Assembly: GCF_943193215.1 (NCBI RefSeq)
Contig: NZ_CALPDH010000004.1
Span: 186,001 to 250,000, forward strand
Direction of reading: 5' to 3'
Length of the DNA: 64,000 nucleotides
Origin: Acetatifactor aquisgranensis
Lineage (GTDB): Bacteria; Bacillota; Clostridia; Lachnospirales; Lachnospiraceae
Position numbers and translations under genes: made by a program. Below are positions 1 to 7,915 of the stretch, one piece after another; within the stretch, counting starts at the first letter, position 1, and every line of letters starts with the position of its first letter. The notes beneath the pieces are model-generated. The model was not told the DNA's origin and searched no databases. It was given only the letters and a program-made list of their open reading frames with translations.

Positions 1-89
1 TATTTTCAGCATACAGATTTCTTTTCCTTTCCCAGGGCGTGGTTTTGATGTGCCCTGATTTCTTCGCCCTGCGAATCCTATAGTCAAAT

Positions 90-118
90 ATTATAGAAAG
101 CCCTCTGCGGCAATACAA
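90..118 (-). promoter_or_regulatory. Sigma-A type promoter reading off the left edge
   Basis: On the minus strand TTGTAT, 17 bases and TATAAT (plus positions 113-118 and 90-95) form a good vegetative promoter. The leader that follows can fold CAGGGCG against CGCCCTG, and an AAAGGAAAAG stretch precedes an ATG at position 12 (codons M-L-K-I before the edge). A minus-strand gene probably begins at the very left end, but only four codons are visible. Confidence 0.5.
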
Positions 119-206
119 TAAAAAAAGAATTAAAAAATGGAAAAAAATCTGCCATATCAAGGGAAGCAATCGCGGCCGTGGTAGGCAGGCATTTCCCAAT
201 CGGTAC

Positions 207-818
207 TCAGAAGAAGCGCAGCTGTTCATAGTCCGTGCCGCGTTCTAAAGGGGCGGGGACTTTCCGGAGGAGCGCATCTGTCCGCCCCGGGTCCAGAAGC
301 CAGCAGATTGCTTCCTCCCGGGACAGAATCAAAGGCATACGGTCGTGGACCGGCTCCATGGAACTGTTGGCCGCCGTGGTCAGGATGACGAAATGTTCGC
401 CGTCCCGATACGGCCTGCAGCATCCTGCCATGAACAGGGCGTTTTCCTGCTCCTGCCGGAAAGAGAATTTTGTTCTGCCGGAATCCCATTCATAGAATGA
501 ACTGGCCGGGACGACGCTGCGCCGGTGGCGGATGCCCTCCCGGAACAGGGGCTTTTCCGCGGCAGACTCGCATCTGGCATTAAAGACCAGCCCTTTTTCC
601 GTTCCCTGCTGCAGGGGAAAACCCCACCGCAGCCACGCGCAGCCTATCCCGCCTCCTGCGGCGAGCAGGACAGGGGCTTCCTCTGTCGGACGGACATCCC
701 TCTCCCGAATCCGCAGCAGCGCGGCGGCAGTCTCCTGGCTCAGCCGCTCCCCGGCCTGCCTGATCAGCTTCTCGATTTCTTTTGTGGTATCATCGTCTAT
801 ATGGTATCGCCCGCACAT
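207..818 (-). CDS. yedK: SOS response-associated peptidase (SRAP/HMCES family)
   Basis: 203 aa, usual family length. The protein begins Met-Cys-Gly-Arg-Tyr; after Met removal Cys2 is the catalytic residue that forms a thiazolidine crosslink with abasic sites in single-stranded DNA. Other family motifs are present: NARCE near residue 79, the SFYEW block near 107 and PVHDRMPLIL near 155, which supplies the active-site His. The expected role is shielding abasic sites at replication forks. A GGGGAAG sequence precedes the ATG. I see no LexA box upstream, so SOS control is not supported here. It stands alone, divergent from the next gene. Confidence 0.95.
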   Translation of the reverse strand: MCGRYHIDDDTTKEIEKLIRQAGERLSQETAAALLRIRERDVRPTEEAPVLLAAGGGIGCAWLRWGFPLQQGTEKGLVFNARCESAAEKPLFREGIRHRRSVVPASSFYEWDSGRTKFSFRQEQENALFMAGCCRPYRDGEHFVILTTAANSSMEPVHDRMPLILSREEAICWLLDPGRTDALLRKVPAPLERGTDYEQLRFF

Positions 819-1175
819 ACACTTCCCCTTTTCCGTATTTTGCCCTACAGGAACTGTCAGACCTATTGATTCTGTACTTGCCGCATTGCATTAGATGTGG
901 ATTTATAAAAAATGTTGTCAGACTATTACTCGATAAACTCGAGACTCTGATAAGGCACTTTCTCATAAAAATCTCTCTCGTCTTTATCTTCGATGTGTAT
1001 AAGTACCTGATAATGCGTCCATTCCGATTGGACAATTTTGAAACGCTATTTTGATTATTATAGCGTATGAATTAATAAGCTGCAATAATAAATGACATGC
1101 ACTTTTTCTTTTTCTTTTATCGTTTGCCTTTCCTGAGCCGGCGTGATAAAATGGAGGACATAAGGGAGGGATTCG
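819..1175. other. Intergenic region, AT-rich, no gene seen
   Basis: This 357-base gap between divergent genes is AT-rich and has no convincing ORF. The only structure seen is a 7-base inverted repeat, ACGCTAT at 1043-1049 and ATAGCGT at 1060-1066 with a 10-base spacer, which could be an operator. No clean promoter pair could be assigned. Confidence 0.4.
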
Positions 1176-1463
1176 ATGAACCATATGGAGGAGATGTGGG
1201 ATTTCCCGGTGATGGAGGGAGTCGCCTTTCCAAATGCGAATCGGGTGCATCCGCTGATGCAGAGGCGGGTGGAAAAACTGATTCGCCATCTGTATCAGGA
1301 CAAGAATATCAAAAAAGCGGCGCTCTTCGGGAGTTCTCTGGAATTTCGATGCAGCAGCCACAGCGATATTGACCTCTACCTCGAAAAGCATGACAAAGAT
1401 AAGAAATTGGAACCGTTGCCGGAGGTAGGGTGCGAAGTGGATATCGTGACGAACCTTTTGTAA
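1176..1463 (+). CDS. Minimal nucleotidyltransferase (MNT), short C terminus
   Basis: 95 aa with the DNA polymerase beta-type nucleotidyltransferase signature: LFGSSLEFRCSSHSDIDLYL gives the GS-x(n)-DxD motif, and the later acidic strand is VDIVT. Such MNT proteins often act as antitoxins or AMPylators beside a HEPN partner. A good RBS (AAGGGAGGG) precedes the ATG. The protein stops right after VDIVTNLL, where relatives usually continue with an LYREI-type helix and a C-terminal strand, so the end looks clipped. No recognisable HEPN gene lies next to it; two tiny ORFs follow in AT-rich DNA. Confidence 0.75.
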   Translation: MNHMEEMWDFPVMEGVAFPNANRVHPLMQRRVEKLIRHLYQDKNIKKAALFGSSLEFRCSSHSDIDLYLEKHDKDKKLEPLPEVGCEVDIVTNLL

Positions 1464-1618
1464 AAAAAGAAAATTATAGCCGTAAAAAAGCGATAGAAAT
1501 ATATAATCACGCAGTTAATGTGCATAATGAGGGAAGCAATATACATAATTATCAGAAGGCTGTATTCGATTTTCTTTCTAATTGTCATAAAGCAAATATT
1601 GTATACGAAGATCGTTAG
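1430..1618 (+). CDS. Small ORF of unknown function (62 aa), possibly a remnant
   Basis: GTG start overlapping the end of the nucleotidyltransferase gene in another frame, with GGAGGTAG just upstream. The 62-aa product is basic, has no motif I recognise and is AT-rich in codon use, unlike the flanking chromosome. Its TAG stop sits inside the next small ORF's AGGAGG, which would couple translation. It could be a degraded HEPN-type partner or simply noncoding; evidence is positional only. Confidence 0.3.
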   Translation: MRSGYRDEPFVKKENYSRKKAIEIYNHAVNVHNEGSNIHNYQKAVFDFLSNCHKANIVYEDR

Positions 1619-1629
1619 GAGGTATTGAT

Positions 1630-1800
1630 ATGACGAAGAGAGCAATTTTGAGTGAGAAATTAGAAGACAATAAAGCTGCTGCTGAATGGGGGATTAGACA
1701 GGCAGAATTGATTAAAAAAAGTGAAGATATAACGCGGAGGTTAGCAGAAAAATATATACCTATTATTTTATCGCGTAATGAAAGGGACAATAAGCGGTAA
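1630..1800 (+). CDS. Small ORF of unknown function (56 aa)
   Basis: ATG preceded by a strong AGGAGG at a spacing of 7 bases. The product is a 56-aa charged, largely helical peptide (starts MTKRAILSEKLEDNKAAAEW, ends NERDNKR) with no signal peptide, membrane segment or known motif. It directly follows the preceding small ORF. The good RBS argues for expression; family unknown. Bases 1801-1997 after it show nothing interpretable. Confidence 0.4.
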   Translation: MTKRAILSEKLEDNKAAAEWGIRQAELIKKSEDITRRLAEKYIPIILSRNERDNKR

Positions 1801-1997
1801 GAATAAAGGTATTCCTGAAAGAAAGCATATTTTATCAGAGATATTTGATAGTGCCGGATATAGACATTACCAGAACGGAATACGGAACTGACAACAGGCG
1901 CTTGCTGCTGACCGGGAGAAACGGTTAAGCGGCAGGTGCTTTTGCTTTTCAAAAAATCAGAATACCGAACTGATACCGCCGATTTTGCAGATGGCTA

Positions 1998-2025
1998 TTG
2001 ACTTTTGATAATTTTGGTTTATAAT
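1998..2025 (+). promoter_or_regulatory. Promoter of the TetR-ABC operon
   Basis: TTGACT at 1998-2003 and a perfect TATAAT at 2020-2025, separated by 16 bases. It lies 62 bases upstream of the TetR start and is the only strong promoter seen for this operon. Confidence 0.8.
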
Positions 2026-2032
2026 AAAACAT

Positions 2033-2059
2033 ATGATGCAAAACAAATGATGCAAAACA
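2033..2059 (+). repeat. Direct repeat next to the promoter, candidate operator
   Basis: ATGATGCAAAACA occurs at 2033-2045 and again at 2047-2059, a 14-base period, starting just downstream of the -10 box. Placement across the transcription start suggests binding by the TetR protein encoded next. TetR operators are more often inverted repeats, so the assignment is inferred from position. Confidence 0.5.
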
Positions 2060-2086
2060 TGCGATTCAGAAAGGAGGAATCAGGAT

Positions 2087-2668
2087 ATGCCACCAAAAGC
2101 GAAATTCAAAAAAGAGGAAATTACAAAAGCCGCATTAGATATCGTGAAAGCGGATGGATTCGAGGCTCTGACTTCCAGAGAATTGGGGATACGCCTCGGC
2201 AGCTCGGCAAGACCGATTTTTACGGTATTCAAAAATATGGAAGAAGTTCAGCAGGCTGTAATCCAATCCGCGAAAATGCTGTATAAAGAATATGTCAATA
2301 AAGGCTTGACAGCGGAACACCCTTTTAAGGGCGTGGGAACGCAATACATACTCTTTTCTGTCAATGAGCCGAAACTTTTTCAGCTGTTGTTCATGACAGA
2401 GCAATCGGAAATACCCGATTTAAAGGGCGTGCTTCCATTGATAGACGAAAGCTATGAGAAAATTCTCCAGTCGATTCAGGATGATTACGGAATTAACGAA
2501 CATTTAGCGGAAAAGTTATATCGTCACCTTTGGATTTATACCCACGGCATCGCGACGCTTTGCGCCACCAGGATGTGCCGCTTTACAGGCGCTGAAATCA
2601 GCTCGATGATTACAGAGGTATTTATGAGTCTTCTTAAAAATGTAAGGGAGTGCGGAAACGATGATTAA
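2087..2668 (+). CDS. TetR/AcrR family transcriptional regulator
   Basis: 193 aa. The N-terminal 50 residues form the TetR DNA-binding domain (EEITKAALDIVKADGFEALT, then the recognition helix region LGSSARPIFTVFKN). The C-terminal part resembles the ligand-binding domain of the WHG subtype. AAAGGAGG lies 9 bases before the ATG. It overlaps the ABC ATPase gene by 8 bases, so the two are co-transcribed and the regulator probably represses its own transporter operon. GC content is lower than in the flanking chromosome, suggesting the operon was acquired. Confidence 0.9.
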   Translation: MPPKAKFKKEEITKAALDIVKADGFEALTSRELGIRLGSSARPIFTVFKNMEEVQQAVIQSAKMLYKEYVNKGLTAEHPFKGVGTQYILFSVNEPKLFQLLFMTEQSEIPDLKGVLPLIDESYEKILQSIQDDYGINEHLAEKLYRHLWIYTHGIATLCATRMCRFTGAEISSMITEVFMSLLKNVRECGNDD

Positions 2669-3353
2669 AGTCAGGGACATCATAAAATCATACGGCAGCG
2701 GAGAAAGCCGGTTCCAGGTATTACAGGGCATCAGCCTTGAAATGAAAGATGGGGATTTTGTAGTCATACTCGGTGCGTCGGGCTCGGGAAAGTCCACTTT
2801 TTTGAATGTAATCTCAGGCCTTGAGCGCCCTGACAGCGGTCAAGTGCTTTATGACGGACTGGACATCACAGCGCTTTCCGACGATGAATTGACTGCATTT
2901 CGCAAAGAAAATGTCGGATTTATCTTTCAGCAGTATTATCTGCTGCCCAATATGAGCGTTGATAAAAACGTGAAAATGGGCGCCGACCTGGCAGGCAACA
3001 AAGACTATAAAACCGTTATCGAGGCAGTCGGACTGGGAAAAAAACTACATAAATATCCAGGCGAACTTTCAGGCGGCGAACAGCAAAGGGTATCTGTGGC
3101 AAGAGCCTTGGCAAAGAGACCAGGAGTGCTCTTTCTGGATGAGCCGACAGGCGCATTGGACGAACAGACAGGGCGGCAGGTGCTTGATTATATCTGTAAG
3201 CTTCAAAAGGAATATGATTTTACGATTATAATGGTGACCCACAATCTGAACATTGCGGAAATGGCAAACACAGTCATAAAAATGAACAGCGGAAAAATAT
3301 CTGAAATTTATGCAAATGAGAAGCAGAAGACCGCTTATGAGATTGGATGGTGA
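2661..3353 (+). CDS. ABC transporter ATP-binding protein (MacB/LolD type)
   Basis: 230 aa. Walker A is GASGSGKS (about residues 38-45), the Q-loop is FIFQQYYLLP, the signature is LSGGEQQR, Walker B is VLFLDEPTGALD and the H-loop His is in IMVTHN. The EPTGALD form and the FtsX-like partner place it in the MacB/LolD/FtsE branch that handles lipids, peptides or drugs rather than solute import. Start overlaps the TetR gene; the permease follows within 5 bases. Confidence 0.95.
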   Translation: MIKVRDIIKSYGSGESRFQVLQGISLEMKDGDFVVILGASGSGKSTFLNVISGLERPDSGQVLYDGLDITALSDDELTAFRKENVGFIFQQYYLLPNMSVDKNVKMGADLAGNKDYKTVIEAVGLGKKLHKYPGELSGGEQQRVSVARALAKRPGVLFLDEPTGALDEQTGRQVLDYICKLQKEYDFTIIMVTHNLNIAEMANTVIKMNSGKISEIYANEKQKTAYEIGW

Positions 3354-3357
3354 TGGT

Positions 3358-4506
3358 ATGCTCATCGGAATAAAAAATGCTTCAAAACTCATCGGCATTT
3401 CCGTTATCGCCTGCTGCGCGGTACTTGTATGTACCATGTTTCTGAATTTTTATTTTGATATCCGGTTGATTGAGAGCGAAATAACCTCTGAACTGTCAAT
3501 GTTTTTTTATGAGGCTCAGGTCTCTACCGCAAAAGTCACTTGCCTTGTGGCGGGCGGATGTCTGCTTTTGACTTCGGTTGTCATGCTGTTTTTTTACATA
3601 AAACATTATATCGATACCCATAAAAAAGAGCTTGGGATATTAAAGGCTCTGGGATATTCCAATCTTAAAATCGCAAAAAGCTTTTGGGTATTCGGAATCA
3701 GCGCTTTTATCGGAACCGCGATTGGATATGCGGGAGCGTTTCTTATAATGCCATGGTTCTATGCCCTGCAGAATGAAGATAAAATGCTTCCTGAGATAAC
3801 GATAAATTTTCATCCCAGTGTTTTGTTTTATTTCGTGGTATTACCCACTGTGTGTTTCTCGGCGCTTTCGGTTTATTACGCCTGGCACAAATTAAAAAAG
3901 CCCGTGTTATTGCTTTTGAAAGACAACCTGCAGATTGTCTCTAAAACTCCAAAGCACAGCATCGAAAAAAGGAAAGAAATTTCATTTATAGAAGATTTGA
4001 AAAGCAGCACCCTGAAATCTAAAAAGGCGCTTGTGTTTTTCATTATTTTTGCTTCATTTTGTTTTTCTGCCATGACACAGATGTCGTTCAGCATGAAAGA
4101 TTTATCAAGTGAAATGATGGGTGCAATGATGTTAGTCATCGGACTTGTATTAGCATTTACCACCTTGTTCCTTGCAATCACTACAGTCATAAGCGGAAAT
4201 ACAAAAACCATCGCCATGATGAGGGTATTCGGCTATTCGCAAAAGGAATGCTGCAGGGCAATTCTCGGCGGATACAGACCCATGTCCTATATTGGTTTCG
4301 TAATCGGGACAATCTACCAATACGCATTGCTCCGGATGATGGTGGATATTGTATTCAAAGATATCGAGGGCATGCCTGCATATAAATTCGACTTTCCCGT
4401 CATGCTTGTTTCACTTGTTGTTTTTATTGCGGTTTATGAAATCCTGATGCATGTATATTCCGAAAAAATCAAGAAAATCTCTGTCAAGGAAATCATGATT
4501 GAGTAA
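3358..4506 (+). CDS. FtsX-like ABC transporter permease
   Basis: 382 aa from the ATG at 3358, which sits just after the ATPase stop; an upstream in-frame ATG at 3310 lies inside the ATPase gene and is less likely. There is a membrane segment at the N terminus (IGISVIACCAVLVCTMFLNF), then two FtsX-type transmembrane blocks, each with the KKELGILKALGYS or TIAMMRVFGYS signature that contacts the ATPase. Two such halves in one chain form an exporter with the preceding ATPase. Substrate unknown; TetR control suggests a toxic compound. Confidence 0.85.
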   Translation: MLIGIKNASKLIGISVIACCAVLVCTMFLNFYFDIRLIESEITSELSMFFYEAQVSTAKVTCLVAGGCLLLTSVVMLFFYIKHYIDTHKKELGILKALGYSNLKIAKSFWVFGISAFIGTAIGYAGAFLIMPWFYALQNEDKMLPEITINFHPSVLFYFVVLPTVCFSALSVYYAWHKLKKPVLLLLKDNLQIVSKTPKHSIEKRKEISFIEDLKSSTLKSKKALVFFIIFASFCFSAMTQMSFSMKDLSSEMMGAMMLVIGLVLAFTTLFLAITTVISGNTKTIAMMRVFGYSQKECCRAILGGYRPMSYIGFVIGTIYQYALLRMMVDIVFKDIEGMPAYKFDFPVMLVSLVVFIAVYEILMHVYSEKIKKISVKEIMIE

Positions 4507-4557
4507 AGCAGGGCAGCCGATGGTGCGGCGCTTAGATTGACATTGGAGTTTGATGAG

Positions 4558-4872
4558 TTATCTTCGGAAATTCAGCACCCACCGCCCCTGGGTCTGGTAG
4601 AAAATCAGCCAGGCCCGGATACATCTGCCATTGACTACGAGCGTACAGTCATATTCCGTGGACGGTATCCCCGCGTACCGCTTCTTCTCCCAGGTATGCA
4701 CCGTGATGTCCCGGATGACCTGTATCTGCCCCTCCTCGTCCTTTAACTTCACCATCAGCGGCGTTATCTTCCCGGTGCTGGTGCACCAGCATTGGCAGGC
4801 GATTTCCTGCTGTGTCCCGCGGACGGATCCTGCGTCCGCTTTTCCTGTAATTGTCTCTATCCCAAATGCCAT
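4558..4872 (-). CDS. Conserved-looking small protein downstream of DNA polymerase IV
   Basis: 104 aa, not recognised. The RBS GGGAGGTG lies 8 bases before the ATG. The protein is predicted mostly beta strand, rich in Trp, Tyr and Cys (CQCWC near residue 26), with no signal peptide. It lies about 97 bases downstream of the Y-family polymerase on the same strand, so it is probably transcribed from that gene's LexA-controlled promoter. Small proteins (for example YolD) commonly accompany Y-family polymerases in Firmicutes, but I do not see YolD motifs here. Confidence 0.6.
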   Translation of the reverse strand: MAFGIETITGKADAGSVRGTQQEIACQCWCTSTGKITPLMVKLKDEEGQIQVIRDITVHTWEKKRYAGIPSTEYDCTLVVNGRCIRAWLIFYQTQGRWVLNFRR

Positions 4873-4927
4873 TCCGACACCTCCCTCAACAAACCTCAGT
4901 GCTTATAGACATTGCCAATGAGCACTG

Positions 4928-4948
4928 CCTGTAGGTATTGCCTACAGG
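4928..4948 (-). repeat. Intercistronic hairpin
   Basis: CCTGTAGG and CCTACAGG form an 8-bp perfect stem around a 5-base loop between the polymerase gene and the small downstream gene. No U-tract follows on either strand, so it is more likely an mRNA stability element than a terminator. Confidence 0.45.
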
Positions 4949-4969
4949 TACTGCTCAAAGACACTGCTT

Positions 4970-6208
4970 TCAGGCTCCGGCGCTGCTCTCCGGCACACCC
5001 CCGCACATGTGGTCGATGGCCCGGTTCAGGAACACGGCGCGCTTCACCACGTCCGCTCCGAACCGCCGCCGCAGAGAATCCACTGTCCTGTCCACGAGGG
5101 CCAGCTTTTCATAGTCGATTTCATCAAAAAGGCTCATCTGCCTGCCGGAGGCCTCCCGCCCGGCCCCGCCGGTGTGTATCCCCAGATGGCGGACGGGCTC
5201 CCCATTCCACAGCCGGGAGAAAAGTTCCCTGGAGGCATGGTAGATTTCCAGGGTCAGGTCAGTGGGGGAGACCAGTGTTTTCTGATGGGAAAAACAGGAC
5301 AGGTCCCGGTAACGGATGGTCACGGAGACCACCCCGATTTTCGCTCCGTCCGCCCGGAGGCGGTTCCCCAGGGTTTCCGAAAGGGCCAGCAGCACCAGGT
5401 TCGCTGTCTCTGTGTCCGTCACGTCAAAGGGCGTGGTGGTGCTGTTCCCATAGCCTTTGTTGGGAGCGGGGGCCGCCAGCACCGGGGACAGGTCTATGCC
5501 GTTTGCGAAGCCCCAGATGGTCTCCCCCTGTTTCTTCAGGACGGCCCTCAGCCATCCCGGGTCGGCGCCGGCGATGTCCCCGATGGAGACAAGCCCCATG
5601 GAGGCCAGCTTCTTTGCCGTGGCGCGGCCCACGAAGAACAGATCCGACACGGGCAGGGGCCACATCTTCCCCGGGATTTCCTCCCGGTACAGAGTATGGA
5701 CAAGGTCCGGCTTCCGGAAGTCCGAGGCCATCTTGGCCAGGAGCTTATTGTCCGATATCCCGATGTTCACGGTAAAGCCCAGCTCATCCCGGATTCTGTC
5801 CTTTATCTGTCCGGCGGTTTCCTCCGGGGCGCCGAACAGATGACAGCTTTCGGTCATGTCCACAAAAGCCTCATCGATGCTGTACTGCTCCACGAGATCC
5901 GAATACTCCCGCAGGATACCCAGAAAGGCCGCGGAGCATTCCCGGTACAGGCCGTAGTTGGGGGGCGCCAGCAGCAGGTCCGGGCATTTCCGCCTGGCCT
6001 CCGACAGGGTCTCCCCGGTCTGGACGCCGTATTTCTTCGCGGGAATGGACTTCGCCAGTATGATGCCATGGCGTTTCGTCACGTCCCCGCCTACCGCCGA
6101 GGGAACCTCCCGCAGATCCAGGGCGCTGCCCTTATGGGCCAGACGATAAACAGCCTCCCAGGACAGGAAGGCTGAGTTCACATCGATATGAAAAATAATC
6201 TTTTTCAA
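4970..6208 (-). CDS. dinB: Y-family DNA polymerase (DinB/UmuC-like, Pol IV/V)
   Basis: 412 aa from the TTG at 6208. Palm motifs FHIDVNSAFLSWEAV and YSIDEAFVDM carry the catalytic acidic residues; the finger and thumb regions follow, then a little-finger domain. A C-terminal QMSLF near residue 367 is a beta-clamp binding motif. The enzyme bypasses DNA lesions with low fidelity. A GTG at 6220 is in frame but lies inside the AAGGAGGTGA ribosome binding site, so the TTG 11 bases further on is preferred. A LexA box lies inside the promoter, so induction by DNA damage is expected. The small gene at 4558 probably belongs to the same transcript. Confidence 0.95.
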   Translation of the reverse strand: MKKIIFHIDVNSAFLSWEAVYRLAHKGSALDLREVPSAVGGDVTKRHGIILAKSIPAKKYGVQTGETLSEARRKCPDLLLAPPNYGLYRECSAAFLGILREYSDLVEQYSIDEAFVDMTESCHLFGAPEETAGQIKDRIRDELGFTVNIGISDNKLLAKMASDFRKPDLVHTLYREEIPGKMWPLPVSDLFFVGRATAKKLASMGLVSIGDIAGADPGWLRAVLKKQGETIWGFANGIDLSPVLAAPAPNKGYGNSTTTPFDVTDTETANLVLLALSETLGNRLRADGAKIGVVSVTIRYRDLSCFSHQKTLVSPTDLTLEIYHASRELFSRLWNGEPVRHLGIHTGGAGREASGRQMSLFDEIDYEKLALVDRTVDSLRRRFGADVVKRAVFLNRAIDHMCGGVPESSAGA

Positions 6209-6234
6209 ACGTGCGTTCACCTCCTTGATACAAC

Positions 6235-6263
6235 ATTATAGGAAACACACGTTCTGGATTCAA
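6235..6263 (-). promoter_or_regulatory. Promoter of the Y-family polymerase gene
   Basis: Minus-strand TTGAAT (plus 6258-6263), 17 bases, TATAAT (plus 6235-6240). The start codon is 27 bases downstream of the -10 box. Confidence 0.85.
6243..6254 (-). promoter_or_regulatory. LexA (SOS) box inside the polymerase promoter
   Basis: Minus-strand GAACGTGTGTTT matches the Gram-positive LexA consensus GAAC-N4-GTTC with one half-site change. It lies wholly between the -35 and -10 hexamers, where bound LexA would block RNA polymerase. Confidence 0.8.
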
Positions 6264-6296
6264 TAGGAGATGACTGGAAAATACATCCCCGGCCGC

Positions 6297-7880
6297 CTAC
6301 AGATTGTCGAATACCGCCGTCTCTTTCTCCAGCTCCGCCACCACATCCTGATTCACGCCCATGCGCCGGGTGATGTCCTCCATGTCCGCGGCCAGGTTCC
6401 TGGTATTGCCCGCCATGCCGGAGATTCCGGAGGCGCTTTCGTCGATGGCCTTGTTGATGGTGCCGATGGAGTCGGCGATGCCGGACATGGAATGGGTCAG
6501 GCTCTGAGTCTGTCTGTGGAAATCGTCCATGATCCGGCGGATGTAGGCGGCGTCCTCCTTGTACTGACTGCCGGATTCCACGAATGCCTGGAATTCTTTC
6601 AGAACGGTTTGACTCATATAGTCAATCAACTGGCTGGCGTTTTCGGACAGATTGTAGACCGATGCGGTGACCACATCGTTGATTTCCTGGATGCGCCCCG
6701 CGGTTTCCTGGGTGGAATTGGACAGCTCCCGCACCTCCCTGGCCACCATGGCGAAACCTTTGCCTGCCGTCCCGGCATTGGCGGCTTCCACGGAAGCGTT
6801 CAGGGAGATCAGCCTGGTCTGCTGGGCGATGGCGAGGATATCGCTGGTGAGGGTCTTGATCTGGTTCACGCTCTTGCTCTTCTCAATGGCATCGTTGAGG
6901 GAGCGCAGGATTTCCTCCGTCTTGGCGCCGGTAGTCTCCGCGCTGCTCTGAGCGGACTGCTGCATGGTGTCCGCCCGGGTGTTCATCTGGACAGTGTAGG
7001 CTGTGATGTCGCTGCATTCCTCTGCGATTGCATGTACCTCCTGACGGACGGTTCCGGCGCTTTCGTTGATGGCCGATGTGTTTCCGGCCACCTCCTGAAA
7101 GGTAGCGGAGAGCTGTCCCGCCAGGGAGGAAAGATCCGCCGCGCTTTTCCGGGAGGCCTGTGTCCGGTTCAGAACTTCCCCTGTCATACCGTTGATGCGG
7201 CTGGAACTCTCCTGGATGGTTTTCACGATGCTCTTGATCGGCAGGACCACATAGACGGAAATCAGCCGGAAATCCGTGGCCACCAGGAGGATGCAGGCCA
7301 GGGCCGCCGCGATGCCCACCACCAGGGAGAAGATGTAGACAGTGGAGAGGTGGGATCTGGCTCCTTGGGTCTGGGCGCTGATAGAGGCGTTCAGGACATC
7401 GATATCCGCTTTCATGGCATCGGCGAAGTCCGCCACATCGCCGTTGGCCAGGGCGTAGGCATCCTGGGTCTTGTGGCTGGCGCTGGCGCATACCAGATGG
7501 ACCAGGGCATGTTTGAAAGCGGCGTAATTGTCCAGCAGGGATTCGTACCGCGCCCAGTCATCCTGTATTACAAAAGCTGAATACTCTGAGAGCATATCGT
7601 CCAGAAGCGCTTCTTCCTCCTTGATCTGTCCCACCAGGAGGATCATGGTGTCATAGTCCGTGGCCACGATGTGGCTCAGGGCCATCTTGTGGATTTCCAT
7701 AGAAAGCTGGCAGATTTCGGCCAGCCGTTCCTTGCCCTCCATATAGTTGTCCGCGATGTTGGAGGCGCTTGCGTTCACATTGCGGATATTGATGACGGAC
7801 AGAATGTTCGACAGCAGCGCCACGATGCCCAGGAGGGCGATGGGGATGATCAGGCGATGCTTTAAGCTGATATTTTTCAT
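6297..7880 (-). CDS. Methyl-accepting chemotaxis protein
   Basis: 527 aa. Membrane segment near residues 10-30, an extracytoplasmic helical domain of the four-helix-bundle type to about 185, a second membrane segment (IFSLVVGIAAALACILLVAT), a short linker, then the long cytoplasmic coiled coil. The signalling tip carries NQIKTLTSDILAIAQQTRLI and SLNASVEAANAG, diagnostic of MCPs. A classic HAMP domain is not obvious after TM2. It lies 35 bases downstream of a solute-binding lipoprotein gene on the same strand, so the two are probably one transcript and may form one sensing unit. Confidence 0.93.
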   Translation of the reverse strand: MKNISLKHRLIIPIALLGIVALLSNILSVINIRNVNASASNIADNYMEGKERLAEICQLSMEIHKMALSHIVATDYDTMILLVGQIKEEEALLDDMLSEYSAFVIQDDWARYESLLDNYAAFKHALVHLVCASASHKTQDAYALANGDVADFADAMKADIDVLNASISAQTQGARSHLSTVYIFSLVVGIAAALACILLVATDFRLISVYVVLPIKSIVKTIQESSSRINGMTGEVLNRTQASRKSAADLSSLAGQLSATFQEVAGNTSAINESAGTVRQEVHAIAEECSDITAYTVQMNTRADTMQQSAQSSAETTGAKTEEILRSLNDAIEKSKSVNQIKTLTSDILAIAQQTRLISLNASVEAANAGTAGKGFAMVAREVRELSNSTQETAGRIQEINDVVTASVYNLSENASQLIDYMSQTVLKEFQAFVESGSQYKEDAAYIRRIMDDFHRQTQSLTHSMSGIADSIGTINKAIDESASGISGMAGNTRNLAADMEDITRRMGVNQDVVAELEKETAVFDNL

Positions 7881-7915
7881 GATGGCTGGTACTCCTTTTG
7901 CATGGAAAATGAAAG

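Noticed and set aside
819..900. LexA box for the SRAP gene
   Set aside because: AGGAACTGTCAG resembles only one half-site; no GTTC partner at N4.
6270..7580. Long plus-strand open frame opposite the chemoreceptor gene
   Set aside because: Shadow of the MCP; the product is Gly/His/Asp-rich with no domain.
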